Source of the DNA: Bombus terrestris
Lineage: Eukaryota > Arthropoda > Insecta > Hymenoptera > Apidae
Reading direction: 5' to 3'
DNA: 64,000 bases
Assembly (NCBI RefSeq): GCF_910591885.1
Contig: NC_063269.1
Location: forward strand, 5,518,001 to 5,582,000
Shown: positions 26,501 to 38,711 of the stretch, one piece after another
Position numbering within the stretch: the first letter of the stretch is position 1
How the letters are laid out: every line of letters begins with the position of its first letter
Notes under the pieces: model-generated
The model's input: only the letters and a program-made list of their open reading frames with translations
Told to the model about the DNA's origin: nothing
Databases searched by the model: none
Program-made: the position numbers and the translations under genes

Positions 26501-29500
26501 CGACGATGCCTGTACGTTCGTTTCGAAGCAAGAAATATGTAATTCGAGTGGAGGCGTTGGTTATTTTTAGAGACACGCGTAAGACTTGGTTCCTCGTTTG
26601 TCAGCACAGCGATAAGACGTTTGACGAACGCGCGTCATCGCGTCATAACTTTCGTTTTCTTGGAAAATCGGTCGTTTATATCTATGCCGGCCGCCTATTA
26701 TCCGACGCGCGGACCAACGAATCGCGCGAGAATTTGTCGCATTGCTCGCGGCTCGCGATTGTCGGGAACTAGCGCGCGCGAAACGATTCCCGGAAAAGCT
26801 GTTAACTCGCGTTCTTCTTGATAAGGACACGACGCAAACAGGGTTATGGGATTTATTCGGAAATCGGCCAAGTTGGTGGAATATTCCTTGGTAGATCGTA
26901 GGAATGATTCGCCTCGGTGGTCGGTTTTCCCTGGAGTATATCCGGTACCGGGCCGATGTCGCGAGGGGAAGGTGGCGAGCCGCGTTCCGTTATGGAGTAT
27001 CGAGAACGAGCATCGAGTAAGAATATCGTGGAGGCGAATGAAGTTCTTGCGCGTTGTTCCCTGGCAGCGGGTCCGATCGTCCCGCGAGACGTAACATGCG
27101 CCATATTTTGCTCGAGAACGAGAGCAACGTTTAGCTTTTTTTCTCGGGGAACGCGGATCACGGATCGCAACCGGCTCTCTCTCGATATCCCTCCCCTCTC
27201 GAAGCGCGTTTCGATCTCTCCGGTTCGCGAGTTTCTCGAGAATTCTTGTCCGCGCAACCAACGTTCTTGTCCTTGCTGTTATAGTCGTCGTCCGAGGTTG
27301 GAATCCTCGCCCAAATGACGATGTCACCGGTGCACGACTGTCCGCCCGTATTACCTTGGAACTCCTTCTTTTTCTTCTGGTTCGTGCGGAACGAAAAGCA
27401 GGAGCATCCATGGCCGCGCACCAGCAACGTACACGGGCGCGAGCAACCGTCCTTAACGGAATTATTGCCATTAAGGTCGTTGCATTCCCGAGAGGCCGTC
27501 GTGTACGCGCCCCGGCATCCTACCGACGCAGAACTAATGATCTTAATTAACGTTTCGTAACGAAGGTCGCTCGGACTGTCCTCTCCTCTCCTCTCTTCTC
27601 CGTTCTACCCTTCGCTTTACTCTCGCGTCCGTTTCTCTTCGTTTCTCGTTCTTCTTTCCCTTTCCCCCTCTCTTCAGCGTCTTGTTTCCTCAATTTTTTT
27701 ATATCAAACTCTTTAGTCTTAGTCCGCCGTTCGTCGTCTCCCGTTCTTGCTCCTCTTCTTTCTGGTCCCGAAGGAGGGAAGTCGCGGTTCCCACTGTCTG
27801 CGATACTCCTCGGTTCGTTCTTCTTCTTGCTTTCGCTCGTTCGTCCTCTCCGTTTCTGGTTTCTTCTTTACTCGTGTCCCCGTAGACCGTGTCCCGTCGG
27901 TGGTAACTCGCCGCAATGAGTACGGAGATTTAATTATAGCAACCACTTCGATAAGTTTACCTTTCCGGCTCCATGTTCCTTCGTATCCTTACAATGCGAT
28001 CCGCTTGTCCTCGGAGACAGACACGCACGATTCCGGCATCGAGAAACGAAAACTTTGCTTACCGATCGATCTTTCGTTTTTCCGCAGGACCGTTGGAAAT
28101 CAGGTGGTGATGGATCCGATGCTCATCTGCAAGAAGACTAGGAGACTGAAGGGCAAAATGGCGGACATCTGTCGCAAGGAACCCTCCCTGTTGAAGGAAA
28201 TTGCGAGAGGCGTCCAAGTCGGAACCAAAGAATGCCAATATCAATTTCGAAATCGCAGGTGGAACTGCACCACCATGAGGAGGTCGCTCAGAAAAATTTT
28301 ATTGCGCGGTAAGTAACCTTCGTTTGACGTCGATGCTCGTTCCCTGTATGCGAATTCGCATGGAAGAAGGACGATACACGCGCTCCAGGCAGATTACACG
28401 CTTCCTTTCAGGCCCGCAGCTCCATTCGTTACGATTAAACGCCGCGCCGGTGACTAAACAACATCCCTCGAAGGAGAAGGTTGCTCCTTCAACGGTAACC
28501 GCTTCATTCGAGACGAATCCTGTCGATGCTCGATCTGGTATTACTCGAGTTATCGTCGAACACGCGCCATTACTTTCAAATTAACCTCGATGAGGCTATC
28601 ACGAGCGAGGGAAAGCGGTCTGGGCAAGCGGTTTTTGTCGACGCGATTACGTAACAGCTGGTTCCATTAATCACAGAAATTATTTGCGCGCTAGTCTCAA
28701 TTGTGTCACGGTAAACGTTCCTGTTGATTCTCGAAAATCGTAACGACGTTAACGCTTCGTTCCCCGGCGACTCTTCTTCTGCGAATCGCGTACGACGCTT
28801 CCGCTTTGCAAGAGCTTTTTCATTCTCGTCTCTGTGGGTTTCACGCCGAACGCCTAACCTCGTGAAACTTCTGCTTACGTCGTACGCGCAGGTAACGGAG
28901 CTGCGTTGTTGGCAAGGGAAAGAATTCGTCCGGAATAGCGTCCTGGAATTCCGACAGGGTTTCGGTAACGATGAAGATACGGCGCGTAAACGGTTGCCGA
29001 GGTAAATGGAACAAATTGAACGTCATCGAAGTAGGGACGGGCTCGTGTTCGAAGAAAAATTCTCACGTTAAGTTAGCGTGCGCATTCGAGAAGGGACGAG
29101 AGGAGAGCGAACCTGTCCGCGTGGCTCGCTTAGTTACCCGTCCGATGTATTAATTCCTGGTGATCGAGCACGACAACTAAATCGAAGACAGCGTGTCCAA
29201 TAGGCCGAACTGCTCTCTAGGTTGCGCTATCAGATCGGTACCTTTTGGTAGCCTGACAGATTGACACTGTTCGTCGGATATTAGTGGCAATATGTTTCCT
29301 TAATTAAAGGCTTCATTGCCAGCGAGGCCGTCCTCGAGGACCATTCCAGGTCCTCTGCCCGTTTCTCTCTCTCTCTCTCACTCTCTTCCCTCTTCTTAAT
29401 CTCTCGTCCTTCTTCTCTTCCTCTCCTTTTCTCTTTGCTTCTCTACGATCGAAAGATTGCACGATCGATACGATCGATCTCGTGGTGGACTGGATGCGAT

Positions 29501-32500
29501 TCGTCGGCGGATCGAGCAACCCACGGATACGAATATCGGACGCGTAGATTCCAGACCGGAGGATCGATGATCGAATTATATCCGACACTGTCGGCGATGC
29601 CTGACAATCGGTGTTCGCTCCCTCCAAGATTCCCAGCAGATACGATATACCGTTTTATACTCGATTTGCTGCTCTCGGTTAGCTCGACGCGAAACCGACC
29701 GGCCAACGGGTTAATTAACTCTCCCGGACGATATTTGCTGCGCGCGATGTTCTTGCCACGAGATGGAATTCGCTAAATCGAGTTTCGATACCGCACACGG
29801 CGACGCGTCGAGTCACGTTAATATCGGAGAACTACCGTGGTCGACGACGACGAGGACGACGACGACGATCGAGAGAAGCAGCGAAAGGATCCACCGAAAA
29901 GGATCTAATTTGCGGTTCAGCTGGCACTTACGAGCTTGCCTCACCCCATAAAACGATACCGCGTCGTAAACACGACAAAGTCCGATTACATTATGCTATA
30001 TCGAGGAACCGTAAACTCGCGGTGGCCGGCTATGCCGTAAACAATTAACGAGCTTTCATCGCAGCAGACTTTTTGCGCGAAATTCGTGTAATCGCCGTGC
30101 TCATTCGCGAAACATTGTAATTACTGGTGGCACACCCGTTGCTTGACACAGGTTTACAAGCCGATCAGTAGCCGCTCCCGTTTTTCCCTTGACGTTTTCG
30201 ACCGAGTTCCGAACGCGCCGCCACCGAAACGGGACGTCGTGTCGGATGGGAAAGGTCGAGCGACAGGTACATAAACCCTGGCTGCCGGGTGCATTATTGG
30301 ACGATGCGGATCGATGACAGGGGCGGCCATGTGTTAACCGGTCGTTTCGGGTGACAATCCTCGACGTCGTCATTTATCTGCGACCCCGGGCGAAGACAGC
30401 TCGCCCTGGGAAGTCTGCGGTGAGAAATATACGACTTTTCAGCCCACCCTCGACGCGTTCAGCCATACGATGATGCTTTTAACGTTCGGGGGTGAAACGG
30501 TCGTGTTCCTGTTCGCACGAATGCAGACATCCTTAAATCTTTGATCGCACGTTAAATTTGGAATATTTGCGAGTTACGTGTCTTTCATTTTCCCATTTTT
30601 TTTTTTTTTTTTTTTCTTAACAAAATATGTCTCTCAAATAGAACGAGATTAGTCGAAAAACGACGGTGTCTATCGTTCGGCTCTTTTCGCTCGATCAACA
30701 CCGCATTCGGGGAAGGAAATCGTAATCGCGAGCGATGAAGGATCGTGATGGGAGGTCGAGATCGAGACTGGGTGAACAGGAGGCGTCGATAGCGGAGGAA
30801 AAAAAGAAGAGAGAAATTCGTGGGAGCGTATCGAATGGTCGGTTATCCGTGGATCCTGGCGACGAGGTGGATCGAAGCGAGGGAAAATTCCTAACGGGCG
30901 AGCGCATAGAGAAAAAGCGAGGAGGAAGACACGCTACTGGCGGCGCCTATCTTAATTCTCGATTGACGTTTATTTATCTGGCGACGTTTAATTTTTATGG
31001 GCGCGATCTGGCCGATAGGTTAGCCTCGCAGGTAGCTCCTGCTGTGTGGTCCGAGTCCAGAAGAGATCCGAAGTTGGACTGGTAGAACATTCGTGGACGA
31101 GCAGCACCTCTTAATTGAGGGGTGCCGCGTGTCGCGATAAGAAGAACACGGGCGTCAAAAACCCGTGGAAAGAGCTACCAGGGGAAAGGAAAGGAGGAAG
31201 GAATTTATTGTGCTGCCACGACGCGTTCGTTCGGTATCCGAAGGCAAGGATTCAGCGAGGCTACGGATCCCCGGATCCTCGTCTCGATACCGTGTGCCCC
31301 TGTCTCGACCAAATTAAGAGAGTGGTTTTCTTCGTTCACCCGGGATTCCGTAGCGTATTACTCGGCTACGAAGGAAACGGCTCTCTAAAAGCGGCCTCCT
31401 CGAATCAACAAATTGCTCTTTCTTCTCCTCGATCGAGAGGCGGAGCCGGGAGCAGGGACGATTTTATTCGACCGTCGAGATTTCAAAGCCCCTTCGAAAC
31501 GAGCGAACGTCCGATTCTCATTCGAACCCTCGAATCGAAAATTCGAGGTATTTTCCCGCACGCGCGAACCATTCCGATTCGAATAAATGGCCGGATCGTG
31601 GATCCGCGTCGATATTCACAAAGTTGGACTATTGAAAAATTTCGCTGAAGAATCGCGAACGTCCTGTTGCTCCGTCGCTGCGCACCACACGATATATAAT
31701 ACATACACGGTCGCCCGTATATTCGATTGCCTCGGAAACATTCTTTTCGTCGATGTTCCTCGGCTCTAACGAGGATGCTCACCTTGGCGCGTTAATAAAC
31801 TCGAGCCACGTCGCGCGATTATTCCGTCCGCTCGGTCCTTCTTTTCGCAACGTTTCGTCCACGATAATTACCGTGTTCTATTTTAGTTCGGCAAGAATAC
31901 GGAGATTTTTGTCGTCGTTGGCGAAGGTGAACTCGTGCTCGTCGATTCACCGACACGATAACGAGCAAACGATTACGCGGACAACCTGTTCGCAAATAAG
32001 CCGTCGAATATCTCGATCAACGTACTACGGACGCTTGAGTATCAACGATACGAAATAAAGAAGGTGGTTTCCGCTTAATAAGACGGCTCGTCGACCAAGG
32101 TGGTCCCCAGGTGTGTCGCTGTTGCGTTTCTCGCGTTGTTCGACTGCGGCCTAAACACGCCGGAACGCGTCGAATCGTTTCGCGAACAACACGCCCGCGG
32201 TTCTAGCTCCTTTCTCCGAGAAAAGAGCGAAGACACGACGACGAGACAAGAAGGAACGGAACGAAACAGCACGGGACGATAATGAGCCAGCTAAAAGCGA
32301 TTTAGCGCCATGGCGCTAAGTGTTTTGTCGCCTCGCGAACTCGGTGCTAACTAATGCGGTTCGCAGAGGACGCAGACCGCATCCCTCCTTTCGCGCCTCT
32401 CACCTTTACCGTTTCGGACATTCGTGAATCTACCAGCGTGTTTCGTTCGCGTACTTCTCCGTGCGTAGCCATTGCCACACACGTCGTCCGTTTATTAACG

Positions 32501-35500
32501 TTAGCTTTTCTCGATTCTTTCGCCTCGTTCGTGTAGACACTTTCGCGCGAACGTTTCGAGGAAACTGACATTTTTATTCGACAACGTCTGTATCGGCCTG
32601 CAGACAAAGTATTCCAACGGACGGTCGAATTTAGTCGTCGGTCCTTATTGTTCGGCGAATCGCGCGGAACGTAATTGACACGGTGGAGAGAAACGAGGGC
32701 CTGCGGTGGGTCGGAGCGAGGCCATTTTTACGATTTATCCATGACTTTGCAACGACGAGGTGGTAGCTGCGTAGTCGGCAACCTCGCCACAGGAAACGAC
32801 AATGCACGATTCATGAGCGCCAATTATGGGGGAAGCGTGTCTTCCAAGTGAAAAGGGAAAACTCAATTTTTCTCGCTCGCAGCGCGACCGAGTACCCATT
32901 GCAAGGAAGGAAATTGCCCGTAACTAAAGCGACGCCTCTGGGTGTCCACTGACCACACCGGAACAGTACTCTTTTTCCTCCGTCATCGTCCATTCTTTTC
33001 TCCACTGTTCGCCAGTTTGCCACCCGCATACCAATCCGCGCGCACCTTTTTGTTCGAAATAGCAGATTCAGATAGACGCACGATCGAACGGTTATTCGAT
33101 AAGTCGTTGATCGAACTAAACGGCAGAAGGAGAGTTTCGCTACTGATGCGATCGATTCGCGAGATTAATAGCGAATCGGTACTTTTCCAATGGACTGTAC
33201 TCGAAACAGCGGAGAAGACACGAGAAGACGCGAAGCCGGTATCTCCCACAAAGGTTTGACAATAGCAAACAGTTTAATGTCCCGTACGTTTATTGTATCT
33301 CGGCTACCGTGGCTTTAACTTGGATCGGTAGCCGGAGAAAGGGTGAAAGGAGGCGAAAGAGGGAGACGGGAGATCGGGAAGGAAAAGGAGATCGGAACAC
33401 TGGGACAGATCTGTTATTCTGTTAGACTTTGGCCGTTCGCCGGTGACATTTGAATGCTTGGTCGATTTTACGTTGGCGAAGGGAACACCGGAGGAAGAAG
33501 AGCCGGGAGAGAAAACGAGAACTTTGAGTTCTCTCTGTCGAACCGTGTACTACAGGGCCGTCCCCATTCGGGACTTTCTCGAGAGGCTTCGCGATTCTGC
33601 CCGGCTCCTCGAAACACGAGCCACTTTTCCACGCGAATTCCGCGACGTTGGAATCGTCGCACGATCTAGATCCGCGCCTGTGTCGACCGTCTCGAGACGA
33701 CCGAGAGAAGGAAAGGAAGAAAGAAGGAGAGGAAAGAAACGGAAGGGACGGATAGACGATTCGCCGTAATTACCGCGGTATCTGCGAGCCGAGAGGTTCC
33801 TTCGGCTGGCAAAGTACGAGTGCGCGGAACGACGGGTGTCGAGCAGGGAAAGAGCGAGACGGAAGAAGAGAGAAATTCCTGCGAGAGAAGAGAATCCAGC
33901 GGTGATACGGTGCGCGGCTCAAAAATTCCACGGAATCTCGGGAAAAGGCGAGTGGCCGTTGCCGCAATTGGTCATTGGGCGATTTTTGCTGGCATTCATG
34001 CGTCCGTTCTCGCTGTATTTATTGGAAAGGTTTCTCTCGTAGGATGCTGCTATACACGGGGGTTAACTAAACGCCGTAAGCCGTGCCTCTTTTCTCATTC
34101 GATATTCTTCTCTTTATTTACGAGCGCTTCCCGCGATTTATCTTCTCTCTCGTCTCTCCGTCTTCGTTCTCCTTTCGGTCGATCGGCGCGCGCACGCTAC
34201 TCGTAATCGCAGGATCATCCGCAATTAGAGCGTACTCGATGAAACGCGGGGGTAACGCGATATCCGGTTTCGAGAGCGATTCGATTGAAAACAGCGGAGC
34301 CGATCGAGAGAGCAGATTTACATACCCGAGCCGAGCGATTTCGCGAGCGACAGACCGATCTATTGCGCAGGAATCGGCGCATCCACCGCGATAAATCGCG
34401 AACCAGCGAAACAAATCACTCGCCGAGTCCGATCGATGGTATCTGGTCGCGTCGATCGTCCGTGTCCGCGACATAATTCCTACAATGGCAGCGCACACGG
34501 TGCACCGTTGCAAATTACACACTTGCATAATCCATCGAACCGATTAATCGCCGCGCGACTCGCCAGAGACACGTATGACCGAGTACGCGATTCGCCTTAC
34601 GGCCTCGACTTTCGTCGCGACCGCCGGTTCCGTTAAATCATCCACCCTGATCTTTCGTTTCGATCGCTGGAACGAATCTTTCCTTAGAATCGGTACCTTC
34701 GATGCACACCTTTCCACCAGCGTCCTTCGACCACATTGAGCATTCGCGAAGACGTTTCACCGAGCGTCGTACGATCGACGCGTCATCCGTTTAAGGCGAA
34801 CACGTCGATTCGTCGGTCGGTTGCATTTCATGCTGACCCGTAGACAAGAGTTACGCGTGTCCCGTTAAGCGAGCCGTGTAGCAAAAAGGGGCAACGACGG
34901 CAGCCTCGGTTGCGTATAAATACCGCGCGATGAATCCTCGTCACCTTATATAATCGACGAGCAAACGGATTACGACCGATCGGAGACGATGACGAACGAC
35001 ACCGAGCAACGAAGTAACGAGATTCCACGAATACCTCGCTCCTTTTCTCTGCGTTTTCTTTGACGTTCAACGAGGACTAACGACGTTCGAAAGCTCGATG
35101 GGACGGTGTTCTCGGTGGAGCGAAATGCTTCGCGAGTAAACGCGAAAATCAGAAGTGACGCAAGAGCAAGAGAAGGCCGACGAGTTGAAAGAGGAGGCGA
35201 CTACGGACAAGAAGAGGGATGAAGTCGAAGAAAGAAGACGAAGACGACGACAAAGAAGAAGCAGAAGAAGAAGAAGAAGAAGAAGAAGAAGGCCACTCGC
35301 AATTAAACACGGCGTAAGTCTCGCTCCGAGGATAATGCCCCGGAATGCTGATAATTGGCTGAGCCGTCGGGGCGACCCGAGAAGATGGGCGCTCCGTGCA
35401 CCTGGCAGCACTGCAAGATCATCGGCTCGCGATCCCTCGTGTCTAATTGATTCCAAGTGATTTATATTACCTGCCGCTCTTCTCCGCCTCGAACATTCCC

Positions 35501-38341
35501 GGCCCTCTGTGCCACGCTCTTTTACCTTTTCTTCGCCACGAACGTCGCTCGCTCCATCGTCCAACGTACATCGATGCGTCGACGTAGGTACCGATAACTC
35601 GTAGATCCTATGCGAATCATTGGCGATCGAGGGCGTCCGGAAGTGGAAGAAAGATTCGACGGTTCCATCGCGTCAAAGGATCGCGAGAAGAAAGGAGAAG
35701 GAAGGAGGAGGAGCGAAGAGAAGGGAGCATCGAAGGATCGCGATCGAGCGAACGACGCGAGCAACGGGTATGAGGCAAAAGGCAAGCAGCGGAGATGCGG
35801 AACACGGTCAGGGAATACAAGCTCGGAGGCAGGAACGAGCCAGGGCCTTTCGCTCTCGAACCTCGATATCAGATCGCTCGTATAAAACTATCGTATCGTT
35901 TAAATACGCACTGAAAGGTGAGGCGATGCATCGGAAGATACGCGGGCGGTGGCAGGCTGCCTCTCGGCTGCGTCTTCTCGTTCCGTCCGTCCGTCCGTCC
36001 GTTCGTTCGTCCGTCCGCGTGTCGATCCGCGCCGAAGATACCCGGCTGGAATCCATGGGAACCACGGAGAACCGAGCTTAACGCGTATAACCCCTTCCCA
36101 GGCTGGCGCAGACCAGAGGCGAGCCACGCCGCCACCGTCTCTCCCTTTTCTTGCCCTCGCTACCCTGGTCGGCTCTCCGGTTCTCCTTCTGGCCAGCCCC
36201 GCAGCCCCGTTTCCTTCGCTGCGGCGCGCCGTTTCCTCTCTCGCGCGTTTCCTTCCCGATGTCGTCCGAGATTTCGAGGCTCGATCCACGCAGCCGCGCC
36301 GCGCGGCATTAGTATTCGCGACTGGTTTTCGCTTAAACGTTCGAAAAGGATAATTGCCTCGCGGCGCGGAAACGCTTCGAACGGCCGCTCAGCTTCGATT
36401 CGATCGCTGCTCCGGCTTCCACCGATTGCCGACAGATACGCGCTCTCGATACTTTGACGGAGGGCACCGATTCCGCTGCGCTGGCCGCGAAACAACTCCA
36501 CGCACAGCTGCGAGTCCGATCGCGCGCCCGCGCCTCCAAAGGAATCGGTAATTGGACCCGCATTCCGCCTTCCGATTATAAGTTAATCCGCTAATGGGCC
36601 AACGCGGACTCGCGAGATTCTATCGCGGTTCCGCTCGCGCAAACTTTGATCGCGCGGGAAACCAGCGATCGGGTTACCTGCGGGATCGTAGATTGGAAAC
36701 ATCTAAAGGCGGGAGAGAAACGGAAGGAGTGGGAACACAGGGAGGCAGCAGGCTCGTGAACACGCGGAAATAAAGAAAGGGTATGGAGAGGATTTGCAAA
36801 ACCCGGATGCTCGGACAGGTGAGAGACAATGGGTGACAGGGAGCCGTTGGACGGAGGCGGTGGTAATCTGCCGTTTTGAAAAGGGGTGGAACCTCCGGCG
36901 TGCATTGTCCGCCTAATGATGGAGTGGAGACGTGACAGGTGAAACTGAATACACACGCCACCGAAATCCGACGACCTCGTTCTCTCCTGCTTGGCTCGCT
37001 CTTCTCGCGCCGCTGCCAGAATCCCTTGACGACCGTCTGTCTGTCCACTTGGAAACGTCGAGTCTGTCGCAACCGACTCCGTTGCTGCCGAAATCCTTCC
37101 GCTTGGAGGGCGCGCCCTTTCTTTCCTCGAGGATTTCGACGTCCTCACGGTTTTCAGACGCGAGACGAAGTCTATGCTCGTCGTTCCCCTCTACCGAACG
37201 TTAAATTCGTTTCCGTCCATTCAGCGGATACTCGATTAATGGATTTATCCTCCCTTCGCAATTATCTCGTTCGTCGTAATCCGATTTCTTCCGTTCGGCA
37301 GTCTGTCTAATCTGGGAACTCGAGGCTCGGAAATCTCGAAGCTTTTCAGGGTCGTAAAGAACAAATTGCCGCTAATCGATTCGTAACTCGTGCCGATGTT
37401 CGCAGATACCAGAGAGACGGGTTTTGTGAACGCCATCACCGCGGCCGGAGTAACCTACGCGGTGACCAGAGCTTGCACCATGGGACACCTCGTCGAATGC
37501 TCCTGCGACAAGATGACGGCGAAAGGTAAGCAACGAGTTTAGATTTCTCGCTACGGAACCCTGAGACTCGGATCTCGCGAATATCGCGAATTGTGCAGGT
37601 AATCGGCTCGGTAAATTGACCCGTACCGCTGAAATGGAGAAGAGCCTGCCGACCGAGGGTGACTGGGAGTGGGGTGGATGCGGCGACAACGTAAAGTTTG
37701 GATTTAAGAAGTCACGGGACTTTATGGACGCCCCTTATCGAAAACGCAGCGACATCAAAACGCTGGTGAAGCTGCACAACAACAACGCCGGTCGTCTGGT
37801 AGGCAACGCGCGTTTTCCCGTTCCCCGAACATTCACGGTATATCGCGACTGCTTTGTTTTTGTCTCGTCTCTGCCGCAGGCCATCAGGGACTTTATGAGC
37901 ACGGAATGCAAGTGTCACGGACTTTCGGGATCATGCACGGTTCGAACCTGTTGGCGGAAAATGCCGGCGTTCCGCGACGTTGGCAACAGGCTGAAAGAGT
38001 CGTTTGACGGCGCGGCGAAGGTGATACCGAGCAACGACGGCCACAGCTTCATCACCGAGGGGCCGACCATCAAGCCGCCGGACAGATTCGATCTGATATA
38101 CAGCGAGGACTCGCCGGACTTCTGCAAGCCGAACAGAAAAACGGGCTCCCTGGGCACACAGGGACGACGATGCAACTCCACCAGTCAAGGAGTCGACGGA
38201 TGCGAGCTGCTCTGCTGCGGTAGAGGCTACGACACCAGAGTCGTCAAGGAGAAGATCAGCTGCGAATGCAGGTTCCGCTGGTGCTGCGAGGTCACTTGCA
38301 ACACCTGCCTGGTTAAGAAAACGGTCAACACTTGTCGCTAA
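20515..38341 (+). CDS. Wnt6: Wnt6 ligand gene, five coding exons
   Basis: Secreted Wnt family signalling ligand. Coding exons are 20515-20582, 28088-28308, 37406-37525, 37599-37798 and 37880-38341: 1071 nt, 356 residues plus stop, a usual Wnt length. All introns are GT/AG. A hydrophobic signal peptide spans about residues 1-20, followed by SFWTVGNQVVMDP, a Wnt6-type N-terminus. The mature part has 24 cysteines, the full Wnt set. Ser219 in CHGLSGSC is the expected Porcupine palmitoleoylation site. N82 (NCT) and N302 (NST) are likely N-glycosylation sites, and the C-terminal hairpin runs from C331 to C355. DTRETGFVNAITAAGVTYAV and DSPDFCKPN favour Wnt6 over other subfamilies. One oddity is NNNAGR (196-202) where most Wnts have NNEAGR. 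The first in-frame ATG (G at -3, G at +4) was chosen; an ATG two codons downstream is possible. The gene converges with wingless. Family assignment is from remembered family motifs, not a search. Confidence 0.95.
20583..28087 (+). other. Wnt6 intron 1 (7.5 kb)
   Basis: Begins GTACGT and ends CCGCAG. It separates the signal-peptide exon from the first Wnt-domain exon, phase 2. A GA repeat lies at 20761-20784 near its 5' end. The rest is unique sequence with no gene recognised on either strand. Long 5' introns of this kind in developmental genes often hold enhancers, but none can be identified here from sequence alone. Confidence 0.85.
20761..20784. repeat. (GA)n repeat at the start of Wnt6 intron 1
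   Basis: Eleven or so GA units about 180 bp after the Wnt6 exon 1 donor. GAGAG is the GAGA-factor core, but simple repeats are common in this DNA. Confidence 0.85.
28088..28308 (+). CDS. Wnt6: Wnt6 coding exon 2
   Basis: Encodes residues 24-96 plus one base of D97. It holds the first four conserved cysteines (C37, C51, C72, C83), the alpha-helical block LLKEIARGVQVGTKECQYQF and the glycosylated RRWNCTT motif. The acceptor is CCGCAG before 28088 and the donor is GTAAGT at 28309, phase 1. The upstream ORF reads through the acceptor, but that stretch shows no Wnt similarity and is intronic. Confidence 0.95.
30596..30615. repeat. Poly-T run in Wnt6 intron 2
   Basis: Twenty consecutive T with no flanking target-site duplication that I could see, so there is no clear retroposon. 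Confidence 0.9.
35221..35291. repeat. (GAA)n-rich tract
   Basis: GAA units mixed with GAC and GCA, ending in about ten pure GAA units; gives poly-Arg on plus and poly-Leu on minus. Confidence 0.9.
35982..36017. repeat. (CGTC)n/(CGTT)n tetranucleotide repeat
   Basis: About nine CCGT/TCGT units in Wnt6 intron 2. Confidence 0.85.
37406..37525 (+). CDS. Wnt6: Wnt6 coding exon 3
   Basis: Encodes D97 to K136 plus one base of G137, reading DTRETGFVNAITAAGVTYAV, then TRACTMGHLVECSCDK with three conserved cysteines. Acceptor TTCGCAG and donor GTAAGC, phase 1. It is 120 nt long, shorter than the 60-residue cut-off many ORF scans use, and is identified by the Wnt signature and by exact phase agreement with exons 2 and 4. 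Confidence 0.95.
37599..37798 (+). CDS. Wnt6: Wnt6 coding exon 4
   Basis: Encodes residues 137-203. It starts with a short variable linker, then GDWEWGGCGDNVKFGFKKSR, and ends at LHNNNAGRL. The usual NNEAGR motif carries Asn199 in place of Glu. The donor is CTG|GTAGGC, phase 0. The frame stays open through the following 81-bp intron into exon 5. Confidence 0.95.
37799..37879 (+). other. Wnt6 intron 4, 81 bp, in-frame and stop-free
   Basis: GTAGGC donor and CCGCAG acceptor, phase 0. Its length is a multiple of three and its 27 codons contain no stop, so exons 4 and 5 form one open frame if it is retained. The insert would fall between L203 and A204, just before the CKCHG motif, and would add one cysteine. 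The homologous wingless intron (85 bp) is not in frame. Confidence 0.85.
37880..38341 (+). CDS. Wnt6: Wnt6 coding exon 5 and stop
   Basis: Encodes residues 204-356 and the TAA stop at 38339-38341. It carries ECKCHGLSGSCTVRTCW with the predicted lipidated Ser219, then DSPDFCKPN, GRRCNST, GCELLCCGRGYDTR and the C-terminal cysteine-rich domain ending TVNTCR. Acceptor CCGCAG, phase 0. The exon contains 16 of the 24 mature cysteines. Confidence 0.97.
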   Translation, partial: AIRDFMSTECKCHGLSGSCTVRTCWRKMPAFRDVGNRLKESFDGAAKVIPSNDGHSFITEGPTIKPPDRFDLIYSEDSPDFCKPNRKTGSLGTQGRRCNSTSQGVDGCELLCCGRGYDTRVVKEKISCECRFRWCCEVTCNTCLVKKTVNTCR

Positions 38342-38363
38342 CGAGTCGCCTGTCCACCGTTAG

Positions 38364-38369
38364 AATAAA
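38364..38369 (+). promoter_or_regulatory. Candidate Wnt6 poly(A) signal
   Basis: AATAAA occurs 23 nt after the Wnt6 stop. A second copy at 38706-38711 would give a 3' UTR of about 390 nt, a more usual length, so the first may be little used. Transcript ends cannot be seen in the genomic sequence. Confidence 0.45.
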
Positions 38370-38705
38370 CGTTTGTAATATACGCGACGCGCTGTCGAAC
38401 AGTTTGGACGCGAGGGTCGAGTCGCGAACAATCAGTCGTAAATAAGTCGCGCGCTCGATCGTTCGCGTCCCATCGTTCGAAGCTTTCCAAGTATCTCCAG
38501 CTGTTCGTTTCGAGCGTTTCGCGCTTTGCTTGCTCGCGGCGCGCGAAACGATCGTCGCTTTTCTCGCTTTCGTTCGACTTTTGTCGACACGCCGCCTTTC
38601 AACCTCTCCCATTCCCCCTTTTTGCCCTCTTGCGCTTGCGTTCTCCGCATTTACTGTACATAAGACTGAATGGACGAAAGTTTATACTGTGCAGCGTGAA
38701 ATGCG

Positions 38706-38711
38706 AATAAA
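38706..38711 (+). promoter_or_regulatory. Second candidate Wnt6 poly(A) signal
   Basis: AATAAA in a locally AT-rich context, about 365 nt past the stop codon. It is the more likely distal cleavage signal for Wnt6 by 3' UTR length, but this is an inference. Confidence 0.35.

Larger units (their letters stand above)
28309..37405 (+). other. Wnt6 intron 2 (9.1 kb)
   Basis: Begins GTAAGT and ends TTCGCAG, phase 1 at D97. It contains a poly-T run (30596-30615), an imperfect 22-bp palindrome (31104-31125), a perfect 18-bp palindrome (32302-32319), a GAA-rich tract (35221-35291) and a CGTC/CGTT tetranucleotide tract (35982-36017). No nested gene was recognised. Confidence 0.85.

Noticed and set aside
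35067..35564. Minus-strand frame with a run of Leu
   Set aside because: The Leu run is the GAA repeat read on the other strand.
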